A stretch of 64,000 nucleotides of DNA from the NCBI RefSeq assembly GCF_030409605.1, contig NZ_JAUFQG010000004.1, forward strand, positions 2,901,001 through 2,965,000, read 5' to 3'. Below the pieces are notes generated by a model, which saw nothing but the letters and a program-made list of their open reading frames with translations, did no database searches and was not told the origin of the DNA. Below, piece after piece: positions 62,270-64,000 of the stretch; the first letter of the stretch is position 1; each line of letters begins with the position of its first letter. This stretch comes from Simiduia curdlanivorans. GTDB lineage: Bacteria > Pseudomonadota > Gammaproteobacteria > Pseudomonadales > Cellvibrionaceae. The position numbers and the translations under genes were made by a program.

Positions 62270-63211
62270 ATGTCCGACTCTTCTTTGGCGTTCGTATTTC
62301 CGGGCCAAGGCTCTCAAAAAATTGGTATGTTGGCGGATTTGGCTGAGCAGAATGCCATTATTGTTGACACTTTTGCCGAAGCATCTCGTGTTTTAGGTTA
62401 CGACTTATGGCAGTTGGTGCAAGAAGGAGCGCAGGAAGATATTAATCTAACCGAGCGCACCCAGCCGCTATTGCTAACCGCCAGCGTCGCGCTGTGGCGT
62501 TTATGGCAACAAAAGCACGGGGCGAAACCGGCGTATTTTGCTGGCCATAGTTTAGGCGAGTGGTCTGCCTTGGTGTGTGCGGAGGTTGTTGCATTTACCG
62601 ATGCGGTGAAACTTGTGCAGCAGCGCGGTGCCTTTATGCAGGCCGCGGTGCCCGCGGGCAAAGGCGCAATGGCAGCAATTATTGGTTTAGATGATGGATT
62701 GATTGTTAATGCTTGTGAGCAAGCGTCAAATGCCGGTGTGGTGTCAGCGGTAAATTTCAACTCGCCCGGTCAAGTTGTTATTGCGGGTGAAAAGGACGCT
62801 GTCGAGGCGGCCATGGTGTTGTGCAAAGAAGCTGGCGCAAAACGCGCTTTACCCTTGCCTGTTAGCGCGCCTTTCCATACCAGCTTGATGCGGCCAGCCG
62901 CAGATAAGCTCGCCGAATTTATTATGGCGACCACGTTTAATGCGCCAACGATTCCCGTGGTACACAACGTCAATGCAAAAACTGAGTTAGATCCTGAAAA
63001 AATAAAACAATTGATGATAGAGCAAATTTACAGTCCGGTATTATGGGTTGATTGTGTGAACAGTTTAGCGAGCCTAGGCGCGACCCAACTAGTGGAATGT
63101 GGCCCTGGTGCAGTACTGGCTGGCTTGGCAAAGCGGATTGATAAATCTTTATCGGCAGCGACAACCGGCTCGGTTGACGAGTTCGAAAAAGCGATCGCAG
63201 AACACGCGTGA
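62270..63211 (+). CDS. fabD: Malonyl-CoA:ACP transacylase FabD
   Basis: Loads malonyl groups onto ACP. The 313 residues contain FPGQGSQKIGM at 9-19, the nucleophile Ser94 in GHSLGEWSAL, a conserved Arg in QRGAFMQ near 118 and the catalytic His in PVSAPFHTSLM near 203. fabG follows after 31 bases. Confidence 0.97.
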   Translation: MSDSSLAFVFPGQGSQKIGMLADLAEQNAIIVDTFAEASRVLGYDLWQLVQEGAQEDINLTERTQPLLLTASVALWRLWQQKHGAKPAYFAGHSLGEWSALVCAEVVAFTDAVKLVQQRGAFMQAAVPAGKGAMAAIIGLDDGLIVNACEQASNAGVVSAVNFNSPGQVVIAGEKDAVEAAMVLCKEAGAKRALPLPVSAPFHTSLMRPAADKLAEFIMATTFNAPTIPVVHNVNAKTELDPEKIKQLMIEQIYSPVLWVDCVNSLASLGATQLVECGPGAVLAGLAKRIDKSLSAATTGSVDEFEKAIAEHA

Positions 63212-63242
63212 GCGACCTAAATTTTTAACGGTGAGTAAGATT

Positions 63243-63980
63243 ATGGAAAACAAAATTGCATTAGTTACAGGCGCCAGTCGTGGCATTGGCGCGGCTATTG
63301 CCGATTTGTTAGCAAGCCAGGGTGCGATTGTTGTCGGCACAGCCACGAGTGAAAGAGGCGCGGCAGCAATATCTGCGCGTCTCGCGGAAAAGGGTCTGAA
63401 AGGCGAGGGCATGGTGTTGAACGTCACCGATGCCGATTCCGTGGCGGCACTTTTGACGGCGATTGGTGAAAAATACGGCGCGCCAAGTATCTTGGTAAAC
63501 AATGCCGGTATAACCAAAGATAATCTATTGATGCGTATGAGCGACGAAGAGTGGTTCGATGTGATCAATACGAATTTGAGTGCCATCTACCGTTTAAGTA
63601 AAGGTTGTTTGCGCGGCATGATGAAAGCCCGCTGGGGACGCATCATTAATATCAGCTCTGTGGTTGGTTCCATGGGCAACGCCGGTCAGTCGAATTACGC
63701 GGCGACCAAAGCCGGTGTGGCGGGTTTTGCTCGCGCTCTGGCGAAAGAAGTTGGCTCGCGCAATATTACCGTAAACACGGTAGCGCCAGGTTTTATCGAT
63801 ACCGATATGACCAAAGAACTGCCCGATGCGCAAAAAGAGCTATTGTTAGCTAATGTGCCCGCTGGGCGCTTGGGTCAGCCGGAGGAGATTGCCGCAGTGG
63901 TTGCCTTCCTGGCGAGCGATGCCGCAGGCTATGTGACCGGCGAAACCATCCATGTGAATGGCGGAATGTACATGGCATAA
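63243..63980 (+). CDS. fabG: 3-oxoacyl-ACP reductase FabG
   Basis: Reduces 3-oxoacyl-ACP with NADPH in fatty acid elongation. The ATG at 63243 gives 245 residues (244 in E. coli); the upstream frame lies inside fabD. TGASRGIGAAI near 10-20 binds NADPH; the catalytic Ser, Tyr and Lys are in NISSVVGSMGNAGQSNYAATKAG. It closes with VNGGMYMA. acpP should follow just outside the window. Confidence 0.97.
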   Translation: MENKIALVTGASRGIGAAIADLLASQGAIVVGTATSERGAAAISARLAEKGLKGEGMVLNVTDADSVAALLTAIGEKYGAPSILVNNAGITKDNLLMRMSDEEWFDVINTNLSAIYRLSKGCLRGMMKARWGRIINISSVVGSMGNAGQSNYAATKAGVAGFARALAKEVGSRNITVNTVAPGFIDTDMTKELPDAQKELLLANVPAGRLGQPEEIAAVVAFLASDAAGYVTGETIHVNGGMYMA

Positions 63981-64000
63981 TGGCCATAAGTGGCTGTTTT

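Noticed and set aside
1..64000. CRISPR array, prophage, integrase, rRNA operon, toxin-antitoxin pair
   Set aside because: None of the expected repeats, gene sets or signatures was found in the window.

Overview
The window reads as a chromosome segment of a heterotrophic, Gram-negative, probably marine or plant-polymer-degrading gammaproteobacterium close to the Pseudomonas/Cellvibrio side of the class. Reasons: an rne / rluC / HAD / maf / yceD / rpmF / plsX-fabD-fabG block that lacks fabH between plsX and fabD; a nhaB-fimL-nudC-sohB block and a cysI-DUF934 ... metH ... nfuA block that recall Pseudomonas gene order; tusDCB-tusE beside yccA and a tRNA-Ser; and a hexuronate (pectin or rhamnogalacturonan type) utilisation operon of the kind found in Cellvibrionaceae. 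The genus assignment is inference.

Layout. 1-0.5 kb: end of etfA. 0.6-10.6 kb: rapA, a lipid A acyltransferase homologue, deaD, a protein with duplicated winged-helix-like repeats and a degenerate nuclease-like tail, several small unknowns, the nucleoid protein YejK, then a 278-bp MITE-like element at 10558-10835 with CTAA target duplication. 10.8-19.4 kb: hexapeptide acetyltransferase, nhaB, fimL, nudC, membrane protein, sohB, CPA2 antiporter. 19.5-29 kb: sulfite reductase with DUF934, a 38-codon membrane peptide, a MarR regulator, DUF2970, metH, nfuA, DAHP synthase. 29-35.3 kb: a two-gene AddAB-like helicase/nuclease operon. 35.5-40.3 kb: NUDIX, small periplasmic and TPR proteins, rmuC, DUF2489, trmA. 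40.4-43.3 kb: a protein-coding remnant with no start, a secreted cyanophycinase-like peptidase, YjbQ and DUF2789. 43.3-51.7 kb is the accessory part: GH105 unsaturated glucuronyl/galacturonyl hydrolase, GPH-family transporter, a large exported protein of unknown family, KduI and KduD, with a membrane-anchored AraC regulator and a TIM-barrel sugar isomerase on the other strand. 52-54.5 kb: tusDCB-tusE, yccA, tRNA-Ser(UGA). 54.6-64 kb: rne with a long leader, rluC, HAD phosphatase, maf/yceF, yceD-rpmF-plsX-fabD-fabG.

How the genes fit together. The 43.3-49.5 kb operon should import unsaturated uronic-acid disaccharides (GPH carrier), cut them in the cytoplasm (GH105) and convert the resulting 4-deoxy-5-ketouronate to 2-keto-3-deoxygluconate (KduI, KduD). 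No recognisable polysaccharide lyase lies in the window, so the exported ~640-residue protein in the middle of the operon is the best candidate for an undescribed depolymerase or lyase. The MITE is the other notable item: it landed exactly between two convergent genes, duplicating CTAA, and now supplies the stop codon of the acetyltransferase gene. Most of the rest is conserved housekeeping.
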